A stretch of DNA of 64,000 nucleotides from Mesorhizobium sp. RMAD-H1 (GCF_014191375.1 NZ_JACHWN010000002.1:62001-126000), one strand, 5' to 3'. Positions 53,089 through 62,687 are shown, counted from the first letter of the stretch. Translations and numbers: made by a program. The notes: a model not told the origin generated them from the letters alone.

Positions 53089-54912
53089 ATGCTCGGCAGA
53101 TTGATCCGAAACATATCCATCGCCATCGCAATGGGTCTTGCAGGTCTGGCTCCGGCCGGGGCCGAGCCGGCCTATGGCATCGCCATGCATGGGGAGCCGG
53201 CCCTGCCCGCCGATTTCAGCCATTTCCCTTCCGCCGACCCGCGAGCGCCGAAAGGCGGCAGCATCACCTATGGCGTCGTCGGAACCTTCGACAGCCTCAA
53301 TCCCTTCGTGCTGAAAAGCATGCGCACCACGGCGCGCGGCCTCTTTCTCGACATGGAATATGGGAACCTGGTCTTCGAGCCGCTGATGCAGCGCTCGCGC
53401 GACGAGCCGTTCACGCTCTATGGCCTGATCGCCGAAAAAGTTGAGATGGATCCCGACCGCAAATGGATCGAGTTCACGCTCGATCCCAGGGCGAAATGGT
53501 CCGACGGTCAGCCGATCACGGTGGACGACGTCATCTTCACCTACGAGTTGCTGACGGAGAAAGGTCGCCCGCCCTTCAACACCCGCATGGACCGGATCGC
53601 CGGCATCAGGAAAGTCGGCGAGCGCGGCGTCCGTTTCACCTTCAACGAAAAATCGAACCGCGAATTTCCGCTGCTCATCGCCGGATCGATGCCGGTCCTG
53701 CCCAAACACGCCATCGATCCCGCGACTTTCGGCAATGCATCGCTCAAGGCGCCGGTCGGCAGTGGCCCCTATCTTGTCGACAGGGTGCAGCCCGGCGCGC
53801 GCATCATCTACAAGCGCAATCCCGATTATTGGGGCAAGGATCTGCCTTCCAAGCGCGGCTTCGACAATTACGACACGATCACGGTCGAATATTTCCGCAA
53901 CGAGACGGCGCTTTTCGAGGCATTCAAGAAGGGCATTGTCGACATACTGATCGAAGGCGATCCGATCCGCTGGGAGAAATCCTACGATTTTCCGGCCGTC
54001 AAGGAAGGGCTCGTCATCAAGGACAGCTTTTCCAAGGAAACGCCCGCCAACATGCTGGGTTTCGTCTTCAATACGCGGCGGGAGAAATTCGCCGACCGCA
54101 GGGTGCGGCAGGCGCTTTCCGAGCTCTTCGATTTCGAATGGGCCAACCGCAATCTTTTCGCCGGTCGCTACGAGCGGACCGCCGGTTTCTGGGACGGCTC
54201 GGTGCTCTCCTCGATCGGCCATCCGGCGGACGCGCGTGAAAGAGCGCTTCTGGCGAAATTCCCCGATGCCGTGCTGCCCGACGTCATGAACGGCACCTAT
54301 CGGCCGCCCGAGACGGATGGCAGCGGTCGCGACCGCGAAACGGCCAGGAAGGCCTATGAACTGCTCAAGCAGGCCGGCTTCACCTTTCATGACGGCACGG
54401 CATTTGATCCCGAAGGCAATCCGTTCACCTTCGAGATCATGACGCGGACGACGGAGGAGGAGAAGGTCAGCCTCTCCTATGCGCGCACGCTGCAGCGGCT
54501 CGGCATCATGGCCACCATCCGCACGGTGGACGACGCGCAATACCAGCAGCGGCTGCAGACCTTCGATTATGACATGATCCTCGGCGCCTTGACGGCATCG
54601 CTGTCACCGGGCGACGAGCAATGGGCGCGCTGGGGCTCGGCCTCGCGCAATGCTCAGGGAAGCTTCAACTATCCCGGCGTGGCCGATCCTGCCGTGGATG
54701 CGATGATAGAAGCGCTGCTGGCGGCCCGCAGCCAGGAAGAGTTCGTCAGCGCCGTGCGCGCGCTCGACCGCGTCCTCATCTCCGGCAACTATTACATTCC
54801 GCTCTACCATCTGCCGAAGCAATGGATCGCGCGATGGTCGCGGATAAAGCATCCGGAAAAGCCATCTCTTTACGGTTTCCAGTTGCCAACATGGTGGCAT
54901 GATCCCAAATAG
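53089..54912 (+). CDS. Extracellular solute-binding protein family 5 (YejA-like)
   Basis: Periplasmic receptor for peptides or microcin-C-like substrates. The 607-residue protein has a signal peptide (MLGRLIRNISIAIAMGLAGL, cleavage near APAGA), then the YejA-type start YGIAMHGEPALPADFSHFP, KGGSITYGVVGTFDSLNPF and a WARWGSASRNAQGSFNYPGV segment. The start at 53089 gives the signal peptide; the frame is open 24 codons upstream. No permease or ATPase gene is adjacent, so it may serve a transporter encoded elsewhere. Confidence 0.9.
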   Translation: MLGRLIRNISIAIAMGLAGLAPAGAEPAYGIAMHGEPALPADFSHFPSADPRAPKGGSITYGVVGTFDSLNPFVLKSMRTTARGLFLDMEYGNLVFEPLMQRSRDEPFTLYGLIAEKVEMDPDRKWIEFTLDPRAKWSDGQPITVDDVIFTYELLTEKGRPPFNTRMDRIAGIRKVGERGVRFTFNEKSNREFPLLIAGSMPVLPKHAIDPATFGNASLKAPVGSGPYLVDRVQPGARIIYKRNPDYWGKDLPSKRGFDNYDTITVEYFRNETALFEAFKKGIVDILIEGDPIRWEKSYDFPAVKEGLVIKDSFSKETPANMLGFVFNTRREKFADRRVRQALSELFDFEWANRNLFAGRYERTAGFWDGSVLSSIGHPADARERALLAKFPDAVLPDVMNGTYRPPETDGSGRDRETARKAYELLKQAGFTFHDGTAFDPEGNPFTFEIMTRTTEEEKVSLSYARTLQRLGIMATIRTVDDAQYQQRLQTFDYDMILGALTASLSPGDEQWARWGSASRNAQGSFNYPGVADPAVDAMIEALLAARSQEEFVSAVRALDRVLISGNYYIPLYHLPKQWIARWSRIKHPEKPSLYGFQLPTWWHDPK

Positions 54913-54951
54913 GCGGCACGGGGAGCAGCAACCACACTGGAGAGCGGCATA

Positions 54952-55623
54952 ATGAATAAGCAGATCACCATTGATGTCGTTTCCGATGTGGTGTGCCCAT
55001 GGTGCTTCGTCGGCCGCAAACGGCTGGAAAGCGCCCTCGATCTCCTGCCCGAGATCGACGTGGTCGTCCGTTGGCGGCCATTCCAGCTCGACCCCACCAT
55101 TCCGCCCGGCGGCAAGGACCGCAAGGCCTATCTGAAGGATAAGTTCGGCAGCACCTCGCGTTCGGACGAGATGCACGACCAGCTGATCAAGATCGGCGAA
55201 GAGGAAGGCATCGAGTTCGATTTCGACGCCATAGAGATGTCCCCCAACACGCTCGACGCGCATCGCCTCATCCAGTGGGCGGCACAGGCCGGACCCGGAA
55301 CGCAGGACCGGCTGGTGGGCAAGCTCTTCTCGTTCTATTTCGAGCAGGGGCTCAATATCGGCGATCACGAGGTGCTGGTCGATGCGGCCTCGGCATCCGG
55401 CATGGACGGCCAGATCGTGGCGGCCCTGCTCGCAACCGATGCCGACCGGGCGAGCGTGCTCGAAGAGATCGAAACGGCAAACCGCATCGGCGTGCGCGGC
55501 GTCCCCTGCTTCATCATCGATCAGAAATATGCGGTGATGGGCGCGCAGCCCACCGACATACTCGCCGACGCGATCCGCCAGGCAGCGGATGGGTTCGAGC
55601 CCGGACTGGCGGAAGATAGATAA
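54952..55623 (+). CDS. DsbA family oxidoreductase (FrnE-like)
   Basis: Thioredoxin-fold protein of 223 residues with the active-site CPWC at 15-18 (VVCPWCFVGRKRL). No signal peptide, so cytosolic, as in FrnE and related 2-hydroxychromene-2-carboxylate isomerase-like proteins. The cis-proline loop is GVRGVPCFIIDQKYAVMGAQ (cis-Pro after V). It lies 39 bases after the binding protein, possibly on the same transcript. Substrate unknown. Confidence 0.9.
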   Translation: MNKQITIDVVSDVVCPWCFVGRKRLESALDLLPEIDVVVRWRPFQLDPTIPPGGKDRKAYLKDKFGSTSRSDEMHDQLIKIGEEEGIEFDFDAIEMSPNTLDAHRLIQWAAQAGPGTQDRLVGKLFSFYFEQGLNIGDHEVLVDAASASGMDGQIVAALLATDADRASVLEEIETANRIGVRGVPCFIIDQKYAVMGAQPTDILADAIRQAADGFEPGLAEDR

Positions 55624-55636
55624 TTCGAATGAGATA

Positions 55637-55720
55637 GTGAGATAGTGAAAGCTAATACTTGCTATCTCACTACTCACTATTCCCTACTCACTAATTTTCA
55701 CTAATTTTCACTGATTTTCG
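55637..55720. repeat. Hairpin and 10-bp tandem repeat at the mfd 3' end
   Basis: GTGAGATAG/CTATCTCAC (55637-55645 with 55662-55670) forms a 9-bp stem with a 16-base loop between the convergent DsbA and mfd genes. Beside it CTAATTTTCA is repeated at 55691-55700 and 55701-55710, with a diverged third unit at 55711-55720. The mfd stop codon lies inside the second unit. The hairpin may act as a terminator for both genes. Confidence 0.65.
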
Positions 55721-58700
55721 CCAGCTGCGTCATGATCACCGCCGCGCCGTTGAGGCGCTTCTCCGGCGTCGGCCAGTCGCGGATGAAGACCACGCTCTGA
55801 TCCGGGCGGATCTTCGCCATCGAACCCTGTTCGCCGATCATCCTCACGAGCGCAGCTGGGTTCGAGAACGTCTTGTTGCGGAACTGGATGACCGCGCCCT
55901 TCGGTCCGGCGTCGAGCTTCTCGACATTGGCCTTGCGGCAGAGCGCCTTGATGAAGACGATCTTGAGCAGATGCTGCACTTCCTCGGGCAGCGGGCCGAA
56001 GCGGTCGATGAGTTCGGCGCCGAAGCCGTCGATCTCCTGCGGCTGTTCCAGATCGGCCAGCCGGCGATAGAGGCCGAGGCGCAATTGCAGGTCCGGCACG
56101 TAGGATTCGGGAATCATGACCGCCGTGCCGATGGAGATTTGCGGCGACCAGTGCGCATCCTCCATCTCGCCTGTGCCCTTCAACTCGGCCACAGCCTCTT
56201 CCAGCATCTGCTGGTAAAGCTCGAATCCGACTTCCTTGATATGGCCGGACTGCTCCTCGCCCAGAAGATTGCCGGCGCCGCGGATGTCCATGTCGTGGCT
56301 GGCAAGCTGGAAGCCGGCACCCAGCGTGTCGAGCGATTGCAGCACCTTGAGGCGGCGCTCGGCGGTCGGCGTCAGCATCTTGTTCGGCGGCAGGGTGAAG
56401 AGCGCGAAGGCGCGCTGCTTGGAGCGTCCCACCCGCCCGCGCAGCTGGTAAAGCTGCGCCAGGCCGAACATGTCCGCGCGGTGGATGATCAGCGTGTTGG
56501 CGGTCGGGATATCGAGGCCGGATTCGACGATGGTGGTCGAGAGCAGCACGTCGTACTGGCCGTCATAGAAGGCGTTCATGATGTCGTCGAGTTCGCCCGG
56601 CGGCATCTGGCCGTGCGCCACCGCGACCTTCAGTTCGGGCACATGGGCGTCGAGGAACTCCTTCACTTCCGTGAGATCCGCTATGCGCGGGCAGACATAG
56701 AAGCTCTGGCCGCCGCGATAGCGCTCGCGCAAGAGCGTCTCGCGGATGACCAGCGGGTCGAAGGGCGAGACGAAGGTGCGCACCGCCATGCGGTCGACCG
56801 GCGGGGTGGTGATGAGCGAAAGCTCGCGCACGCCGGTCAGCGCCAGTTGCAGGGTGCGCGGGATCGGCGTCGCCGAAAGCGTCAGCACATGGATGTCGGA
56901 TTTGAGTTCCTTCAGCCGTTCCTTGTGCTTGACGCCGAAATGCTGCTCCTCGTCGATGATGAGCAGACCCAGATTGTTGAACTTGATCCCCTGTCCCAGC
57001 AGCGCATGGGTGCCGACGACGATATCGACCTTCCCTTCGGCGATTTCCTTCTTGGTCTGGGCAAGTTCCTTGGCGCTCACCAGACGCGATGCATGGGCGA
57101 CATTGATGGGGAGCCCGTGGAAGCGGTTGGAAAAGGTCTTGAAATGCTGGCGCGACAGGAGCGTGGTCGGTACCACCACCGCCACCTGGAAGCCGTTCAG
57201 CGCCGCGACGAAAGCCGCGCGCAGCGCCACTTCCGTCTTGCCGAAGCCGACATCGCCGCAGATCAAGCGGTCCATCGGCTTTCCTATAGCCAAATCATCG
57301 AACACCGCTTCGATGGCAGACAACTGGTCGTCGGTCTCGTCATAGGGGAAGCGCGCGGCGAACTCGCCATAGACGCCATCGGGCGGGGTCAATACCGGCG
57401 CGCCGCGCATCTGCCGCTCGGCAGCGATGCGGATGAGATGGCCGGCGATGGCCAGAAGCTGTTTCTTGAGCTTGGCCTTGCGCGCCTGCCACGCCACGCC
57501 GCCCAGCTTGTCGAGCACGGCGTCCGAGCCTTCCGAGCCGTAGCGGGACAGAAGCTCGATATTTTCGACCGGCAGGAACAGGCGGTCGTCGCCCGCATAA
57601 TGGATTTCCAGGCAGTCATGCGGCGCGCCCGCCGCCGTGATGGTCTTGAGCCCGACGAAACGGCCGATGCCGTGATCGACATGGACGACGATATCGCCCG
57701 CCGCCAGCGACCCGGCCTCGCTGATGAAATCGCGGTCGCGCTTGCGGCGCTTGGAATGGCGCACCAGCCGGTCGCCCAGAATGTCCTGCTCGGCGACCAC
57801 CACGAGGTCGCCCGCATCGAAGCCGCTTTCGATGAAGAGCACGGTGGCGGTGATCTTGTCGCGCGACAGCGCCTTGACGGTGGAAAGATTCTGCACCGTC
57901 TCGATCTTTTCGAGCCCATGCTCGCCCAGCACCTGCATCAGGCGGTCGAGCGAGCCTTCGCTCCAGGCGGCAAGCAGCACCTTCTTGCCGTCGGCGCGCA
58001 GCTTGCCAAGATAATCCACCACGCGCTCGAAGAGGTTGACGTCCTGCTGGGCGCGCTCCTCGGCGAAATTGCGGCCCTTATGGGCTTTGGCATGGATGAG
58101 AAGCCGCCCGGACATTTCCGGCTGCTCGAAGGGCGTCAGGTCGATGCGGGTTCCGGTTTCGAGCGCGGCACGCTCCACCGCCTCGGGCGAGAGATAAAGC
58201 GTCGAGGGCGCGACCGGCTTATAGGGCACGGCGTCGCCCGGCTCCTTGCCTTCCGCCTGCCGTTTGCGCGCCTCGTAATGGTCGAGCACCATCTTGTGCC
58301 GCTCGGCCAGCGCCTCATGGGCCAGATGGTCGAAGACGACGGGCATGTTGCCGGCATGGTCGAAGACCGTTTCCAGCCTGTCGTAGAACAGCGGCAGCCA
58401 GTGTTCCATGCCGGCGAAGCGGCGGCCCTCGGTGATCGCCTGATAGAGCGCGTCGTCGCGCGAGGGCGCGCCGAAGGACTGGATATAATTGGTGCGGAAG
58501 CGGCTGATCGCATCGGGCGACAGCGTCACCTCGCTCATCGGCTGGAGCAAGAATTCCGTGCGCGTGCCGGTGGTGCGCTGCGAGGCGGGATCGAAGGCGC
58601 GGATCGTCTCCAGCGTGTCGCCGAAGAAATCGAGCCGCAGCGGCTCCTGCGCGCCCGGCGCATAGAGATCGAGAATGCCGCCGCGCACGGCGAACTCGCC

Positions 58701-59198
58701 GACATCGCGCACGGTGGAAACGCGCTCGAAGCCGTTGCGCTCCAGCCGTTGCGCCAGATCGTTCATATCGACGCGGTTGCCGGGGCGCGCGACGAAGACC
58801 TGCGCCGCGATGGCCTCGCGCGGCGGCAGCTTCTGCAGGGCGGCATTGGCGGTGGCGAGAATCACGCCCGGATGCTTTTTCGCCACCAGCGCCGCCATGC
58901 CCGCCATCGCGGTGAGGCGGCGGGCGGCGGCATCGGCTCCCGGCGAAACGCGGTCATAGGGCAGGCAATCCCAGGCGGGGAAGTTCAGCACCGGAAGCTC
59001 GGGCCGGACGAAACCCAAGACCTGCTCGATATCGGCGGCGCGCTGGCTGTCGCGCACGATGAACAGGACCGGGCCGCCCTCGCCCATTTCCTCGACAATG
59101 CGCGCAAGGGCGAACGCCTCATACCCATCCGCCACCCCATCGATGACAATGTGGCGCGCAAGGCCGGGTTTCAGTCCGAGTTTCGAGAAAACAGGCAT
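55701..59198 (-). CDS. mfd: Transcription-repair coupling factor Mfd
   Basis: Translocase that removes stalled RNA polymerase and recruits UvrA. The 1165-residue protein has UvrB-like N-terminal modules (about 1-350), the RNA-polymerase-interacting CarD-like domain (GDIVVHVDHGIGRFVGLKTI), a helicase core with Walker A GDVGFGKTEVA and DEEQHFGVKHKE, and the C-terminal TRCF regulatory domain (RLGLYRRL). Upstream on the same strand is sdhE, with a dispersed repeat in the 301-base gap. Confidence 0.97.
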   Translation of the reverse strand: MPVFSKLGLKPGLARHIVIDGVADGYEAFALARIVEEMGEGGPVLFIVRDSQRAADIEQVLGFVRPELPVLNFPAWDCLPYDRVSPGADAAARRLTAMAGMAALVAKKHPGVILATANAALQKLPPREAIAAQVFVARPGNRVDMNDLAQRLERNGFERVSTVRDVGEFAVRGGILDLYAPGAQEPLRLDFFGDTLETIRAFDPASQRTTGTRTEFLLQPMSEVTLSPDAISRFRTNYIQSFGAPSRDDALYQAITEGRRFAGMEHWLPLFYDRLETVFDHAGNMPVVFDHLAHEALAERHKMVLDHYEARKRQAEGKEPGDAVPYKPVAPSTLYLSPEAVERAALETGTRIDLTPFEQPEMSGRLLIHAKAHKGRNFAEERAQQDVNLFERVVDYLGKLRADGKKVLLAAWSEGSLDRLMQVLGEHGLEKIETVQNLSTVKALSRDKITATVLFIESGFDAGDLVVVAEQDILGDRLVRHSKRRKRDRDFISEAGSLAAGDIVVHVDHGIGRFVGLKTITAAGAPHDCLEIHYAGDDRLFLPVENIELLSRYGSEGSDAVLDKLGGVAWQARKAKLKKQLLAIAGHLIRIAAERQMRGAPVLTPPDGVYGEFAARFPYDETDDQLSAIEAVFDDLAIGKPMDRLICGDVGFGKTEVALRAAFVAALNGFQVAVVVPTTLLSRQHFKTFSNRFHGLPINVAHASRLVSAKELAQTKKEIAEGKVDIVVGTHALLGQGIKFNNLGLLIIDEEQHFGVKHKERLKELKSDIHVLTLSATPIPRTLQLALTGVRELSLITTPPVDRMAVRTFVSPFDPLVIRETLLRERYRGGQSFYVCPRIADLTEVKEFLDAHVPELKVAVAHGQMPPGELDDIMNAFYDGQYDVLLSTTIVESGLDIPTANTLIIHRADMFGLAQLYQLRGRVGRSKQRAFALFTLPPNKMLTPTAERRLKVLQSLDTLGAGFQLASHDMDIRGAGNLLGEEQSGHIKEVGFELYQQMLEEAVAELKGTGEMEDAHWSPQISIGTAVMIPESYVPDLQLRLGLYRRLADLEQPQEIDGFGAELIDRFGPLPEEVQHLLKIVFIKALCRKANVEKLDAGPKGAVIQFRNKTFSNPAALVRMIGEQGSMAKIRPDQSVVFIRDWPTPEKRLNGAAVIMTQLAKISEN

Positions 59199-59212
59199 GA
59201 TTTTCAGTCTTT

Positions 59213-59480
59213 AGAGCGTACCACTTGGATGGAAACGATGCTTCATTTTCTACGCTGCGGAAGCTGCACCGTAGAGGCAAGGATTCCTGTGACAAGCACA
59301 GGAATGACGGAGTGGAGATGCTTTTTCCATTATTGGGAACCACTTGGGCGCGGCTGACGGGGGTGCAGACATGCGCGATTCGTTGCAACAGCCACCCAAT
59401 CGTCATTCCTGTGCTTGTCACAGGAATCCATGCCTCGGCCTTTCCTCCACCACGACGGTCTCAAAAGAAAATCCAGCAAT
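59213..59480. repeat. Dispersed palindromic element, copy 3 (variant)
   Basis: Core 59271-59439 with inverted arms (59271-59309 and 59401-59439), about 91 bp apart. Arms form hairpins with CCTGTG/CACAGG instead of CCAGTG/CACTGG, compensatory changes that keep the stem. The left end TTTAGAGCG is like the ends of the other copies, and TTGGATGGAA near 59225 recurs inverted near 59480. It fills the gap between sdhE and mfd. No coding frame. Confidence 0.82.
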
Positions 59481-59499
59481 TCCATCCAACCCGCTCCAG

Positions 59500-59787
59500 C
59501 TAGAACTGCATTCTTTGGCGGAAGGCGATGATGTCGCGGAAAAGCGGCGTGTCATATTCTGCAGGCGTTGCGTCCTCGCCCGTTACCCATTTCAGGATGT
59601 CGCGGTCGAGCACTTCCAGCAGCCGCTCATATTCATCGAGCGTTGCGTCCGACATTTCCGCGATATGCGCATCGGCATATTGGCCGAGGATCAGGTCCGT
59701 CTCGCGCATGCCGCGATGCCAGGAGCGGAACAGAAGCTTGCGCCGCCGTGGGTCGAGATCAGCGCTCTGCAACGTGCTGCCCGTCAT
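59500..59787 (-). CDS. sdhE: FAD assembly factor SdhE (succinate dehydrogenase assembly factor 2)
   Basis: Promotes covalent FAD attachment to succinate dehydrogenase. The 95-residue protein has the diagnostic RGMRETD motif (residues 25-31) and a five-helix pattern (DEYERLLEVLDRDILKWVTG). It lies upstream of mfd and divergent from recG, an order I associate with Hyphomicrobiales. Start MTGSTLQSADLD at 59787; the frame continues upstream but the family length is met here. Confidence 0.93.
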   Translation of the reverse strand: MTGSTLQSADLDPRRRKLLFRSWHRGMRETDLILGQYADAHIAEMSDATLDEYERLLEVLDRDILKWVTGEDATPAEYDTPLFRDIIAFRQRMQF

Positions 59788-59910
59788 AGTCTCGTCTCTC
59801 TTGATTGCCGCTCGAAAATCAAAAGCGGGAAAAGGGTTGCCGTGCATATAGCGCGGGATGATGGTTCTGTCAGCCTTGCAAGGCAAAAGGAACGCGGTAA
59901 AGGTGCATTC

Positions 59911-62019
59911 ATGCGCCCGTCCCTTCTCGATCCGCTGTTCGCCTCCGTCCGCTCGCTTTCCGGCGTGGGGCCGAAAGTGGCCGCGCTGCTGGGCAAGCTC
60001 CTGGGAACCGAGGGGCTGAGCACCGAGCCGCGCATCGGCCAGCTTCTCTTCCTGCCGCCGCATAGCATTATCGACCGGCGCAACCGGCCGGGCATTGCGT
60101 TCGCGCAAGAGGGCGCGATCGTGACGCTGGAAGTGCGCATCGACCGGCATCAGCCGGCCCCGCGCGGGCGCAGCAATGTTCCGCATCGGGTGTTCGCCCA
60201 TGATGATACCGGCGAAATCGCGCTCGTCTTCTTCCATGCGCAGCAGCCCTGGCTGGAGCGAAGCATGCCGGTCGGTGAAACGGTCGTCGTTTCAGGCCGC
60301 ATGGAATGGTTCAACGGCCGCGCCTCGATGGTACACCCCGATCACATTGCCAGTATCGAGGATGCGGCGGCGCTGCCCCTGGTCGAGCCGGTCTATCCGC
60401 TGACCGCGGGGCTTTCGCCCAAGACGCTGGCGCGCGCCATCCGCGAGGCGCTGACGCGCATTCCGCCTCTGCCGGAATGGATCGATCCGACGGTACTCGC
60501 ACGCGAACAACTCCCCGACCACGTGCAGGCCCTCAAAACCCTGCACGAACCGGAAGACCCCGCCGATATCGCGCCCGAGAGCCCGGCGCGGCGGCGGCTC
60601 GCCTATGACGAGTTCCTGGCCGGGCAGCTTGCGTTGGCTTTGGTGCGGCTGAAGACGCGAAAACTCTCCGGCAGACCGCTCAATGGCGACGGACATCTCG
60701 TGTCCAAGGTGCTGGCGGCGCTCCCTTATTCGCTGACCGACAGCCAGAAAAAGGCGGTCGAGGACATCATAGCCGATTTGAAACAGCCCGAACGGATGCT
60801 GCGGCTCCTCCAAGGTGATGTCGGATCGGGCAAGACAGTGGTCGGCCTCCTCGCCATGGCCCATGCGGCGGAAGCGGGCGGCCAGTCGGCGCTGATGGCC
60901 CCGACCGAGGTGCTGGCGCGGCAGCACTACGCCACCATCGCGCCCATCGCGGAAAAGGCGGAACTGAGGGCCGCATTGCTCACGGGTCGCGAGAAAGGGC
61001 GCGAGCGCCAGCAGATTCTCGACGATCTCAAAAGCGGCGAGATCGACATCATCATCGGCACGCACGCGCTTTTTCAGGAGAAGGTCGAGTATCATGATCT
61101 CGTGCTCACCATCATCGACGAGCAGCACCGTTTCGGCGTCCACCAGCGCCTGCAACTGACGGCCAAGGGCACCGCGCCGGACATGCTCGTCATGACCGCG
61201 ACACCCATTCCGCGCACCCTTGTGCTGACGGCGTTCGGCGACATGGACGTCTCCAAGCTCACCGAGAAGCCGGCGGGACGGCGTCCCATCACCACCGCTA
61301 CCATCCCCATGGAGCGGATGGACGAACTGGTCGAGCGGATGCGGGGAGCAATCGCCGAGGGGCAGAAGATCTACTGGATCTGCCCATTGGTGGAGGAATC
61401 GGAACTTGTCGAGCTCACTTCGGCGGAAGAGCGCTTTCAATCCCTGCTGCCGATATTCGGTAAACAGCTCGGCCTCATCCATGGCCGCATGAGCGGTGCG
61501 GAGAAGGACGAGGCGATGCGCGCCTTCAAGCAGGGCGAAACGCGCATTCTCATTGCCACCACCGTCATCGAAGTGGGCGTGGACGTGCCGGATGCGACCG
61601 TCATCGTCATCGAACATGCAGAACGCTTCGGCCTCGCGCAATTGCACCAGTTGCGCGGGCGCGTCGGGCGCGGCGACAAGCCTTCCACCTGCCTGCTCCT
61701 CTACAAAGGTCCGCTCGGGGAGGTTTCCCGCGCGCGGCTGCAGGTGATGCGCGAGACGGAAGACGGCTTCCGCATCGCCGAGGAAGATCTGAAACTGCGC
61801 GGCGAAGGCGAACTCCTGGGCACGCGGCAATCGGGAACGCCGGGCTTCCGCCTCGCCTCCATCGAGGCGCATGGCGATCTCCTGGAAATCGCCCGCAAGG
61901 ACGCCCGGCTCATCCTCGAACGCGACCCCGACCTTGCCAGCGAACGCGGCGCGGCGCTACGGCTGCTGCTCTATCTCTTCGGGCGCGACGAAGCCGTGCG
62001 GCTTTTGCGGGCAGGCTAA
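59911..62019 (+). CDS. recG: ATP-dependent DNA helicase RecG
   Basis: Branch-migrating helicase for stalled forks and recombination intermediates. The 702-residue protein has the wedge domain (MRPSLLDPLFASVRSLSGVG), helicase motif I GDVGSGKTVVGLLA, motif II DEQH, and motif VI HQLRGRVGRGDKPSTC. The start at 59911 is chosen by homology and AAAGGTGCATTC; the frame is open far upstream. Its stop overlaps the convergent DUF502 gene by four bases. Confidence 0.97.
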   Translation: MRPSLLDPLFASVRSLSGVGPKVAALLGKLLGTEGLSTEPRIGQLLFLPPHSIIDRRNRPGIAFAQEGAIVTLEVRIDRHQPAPRGRSNVPHRVFAHDDTGEIALVFFHAQQPWLERSMPVGETVVVSGRMEWFNGRASMVHPDHIASIEDAAALPLVEPVYPLTAGLSPKTLARAIREALTRIPPLPEWIDPTVLAREQLPDHVQALKTLHEPEDPADIAPESPARRRLAYDEFLAGQLALALVRLKTRKLSGRPLNGDGHLVSKVLAALPYSLTDSQKKAVEDIIADLKQPERMLRLLQGDVGSGKTVVGLLAMAHAAEAGGQSALMAPTEVLARQHYATIAPIAEKAELRAALLTGREKGRERQQILDDLKSGEIDIIIGTHALFQEKVEYHDLVLTIIDEQHRFGVHQRLQLTAKGTAPDMLVMTATPIPRTLVLTAFGDMDVSKLTEKPAGRRPITTATIPMERMDELVERMRGAIAEGQKIYWICPLVEESELVELTSAEERFQSLLPIFGKQLGLIHGRMSGAEKDEAMRAFKQGETRILIATTVIEVGVDVPDATVIVIEHAERFGLAQLHQLRGRVGRGDKPSTCLLLYKGPLGEVSRARLQVMRETEDGFRIAEEDLKLRGEGELLGTRQSGTPGFRLASIEAHGDLLEIARKDARLILERDPDLASERGAALRLLLYLFGRDEAVRLLRAG

Positions 62020-62687
62020 TCCTGTTCGGTTTTCACAATGGCCCCGGCCTCCTCCGCCAGGGCTTTCGTCCTTGCCTGGAACTCGGGCGAGACGAGCCCG
62101 GCCGATATGATCAGCTTGGCACCCTCCTCCACCGACATCGAAAGGTCGATGATGTCGGATTTCGGCACGTAAAGCAGGAATCCCGAAGTAGGATTGGGCG
62201 TGGTCGGCAGGAAGACGGCCGTCGTCTTTCCCGCTCTGTCCGCCAGTGCATCGGAAACCTCGCCTTCCGCATCGGTGGCGAGAAACACGATCGACCAAAT
62301 CCCCTTGCGCGGATATTCGATGAGCCCGACGCGCTTGAACGTATTGGATTTGCCCGAAAGCACGGTTTCGAAGATCTGTTTCAGTCCGCGATAGACGCTT
62401 CGGACCAACGGCATCCGGTCGAGCACATATTCGCCGAGCCGGATGATCGCGCGGCCGACAATATTCGCCGTCAGAAAACCCACCAGCGTCAGCAGGACGA
62501 TTGCGACGATCAGCCCGAAACCCGGCACGGTGAACGGCAGGTAACTATCCGGATTGTAGGCATGGGGAATGAGCGGCTTTACCCAGCCGTCGACCCAGCC
62601 GACAAAGGCCCACACCAGATAGGCCGTGATCGCAATCGGTGCCGTTACGACAATTCCGGTCAGGAAATAGTTCCTGAGCCGCATCAT
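62016..62687 (-). CDS. DUF502 family membrane protein
   Basis: Inner-membrane protein of 223 residues with two hydrophobic segments (about 8-28 and 54-75) and the conserved PLVRSVYRGLKQIFETV segment. TSGFLLYVPKSDIIDL and SVEEGAKLIISAG complete the pattern. Function unknown. It converges with recG; glmS lies 184 bases upstream on the same strand. Confidence 0.9.
   Translation of the reverse strand: MMRLRNYFLTGIVVTAPIAITAYLVWAFVGWVDGWVKPLIPHAYNPDSYLPFTVPGFGLIVAIVLLTLVGFLTANIVGRAIIRLGEYVLDRMPLVRSVYRGLKQIFETVLSGKSNTFKRVGLIEYPRKGIWSIVFLATDAEGEVSDALADRAGKTTAVFLPTTPNPTSGFLLYVPKSDIIDLSMSVEEGAKLIISAGLVSPEFQARTKALAEEAGAIVKTEQD

Noticed and set aside
55971-59357. A 1128-codon open frame antisense to mfd
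   Set aside because: High-GC third-position bias leaves long shadow frames opposite real genes; the translation is Arg/His/Ala-rich, lacks domain signatures, and mfd on the other strand is unambiguous.
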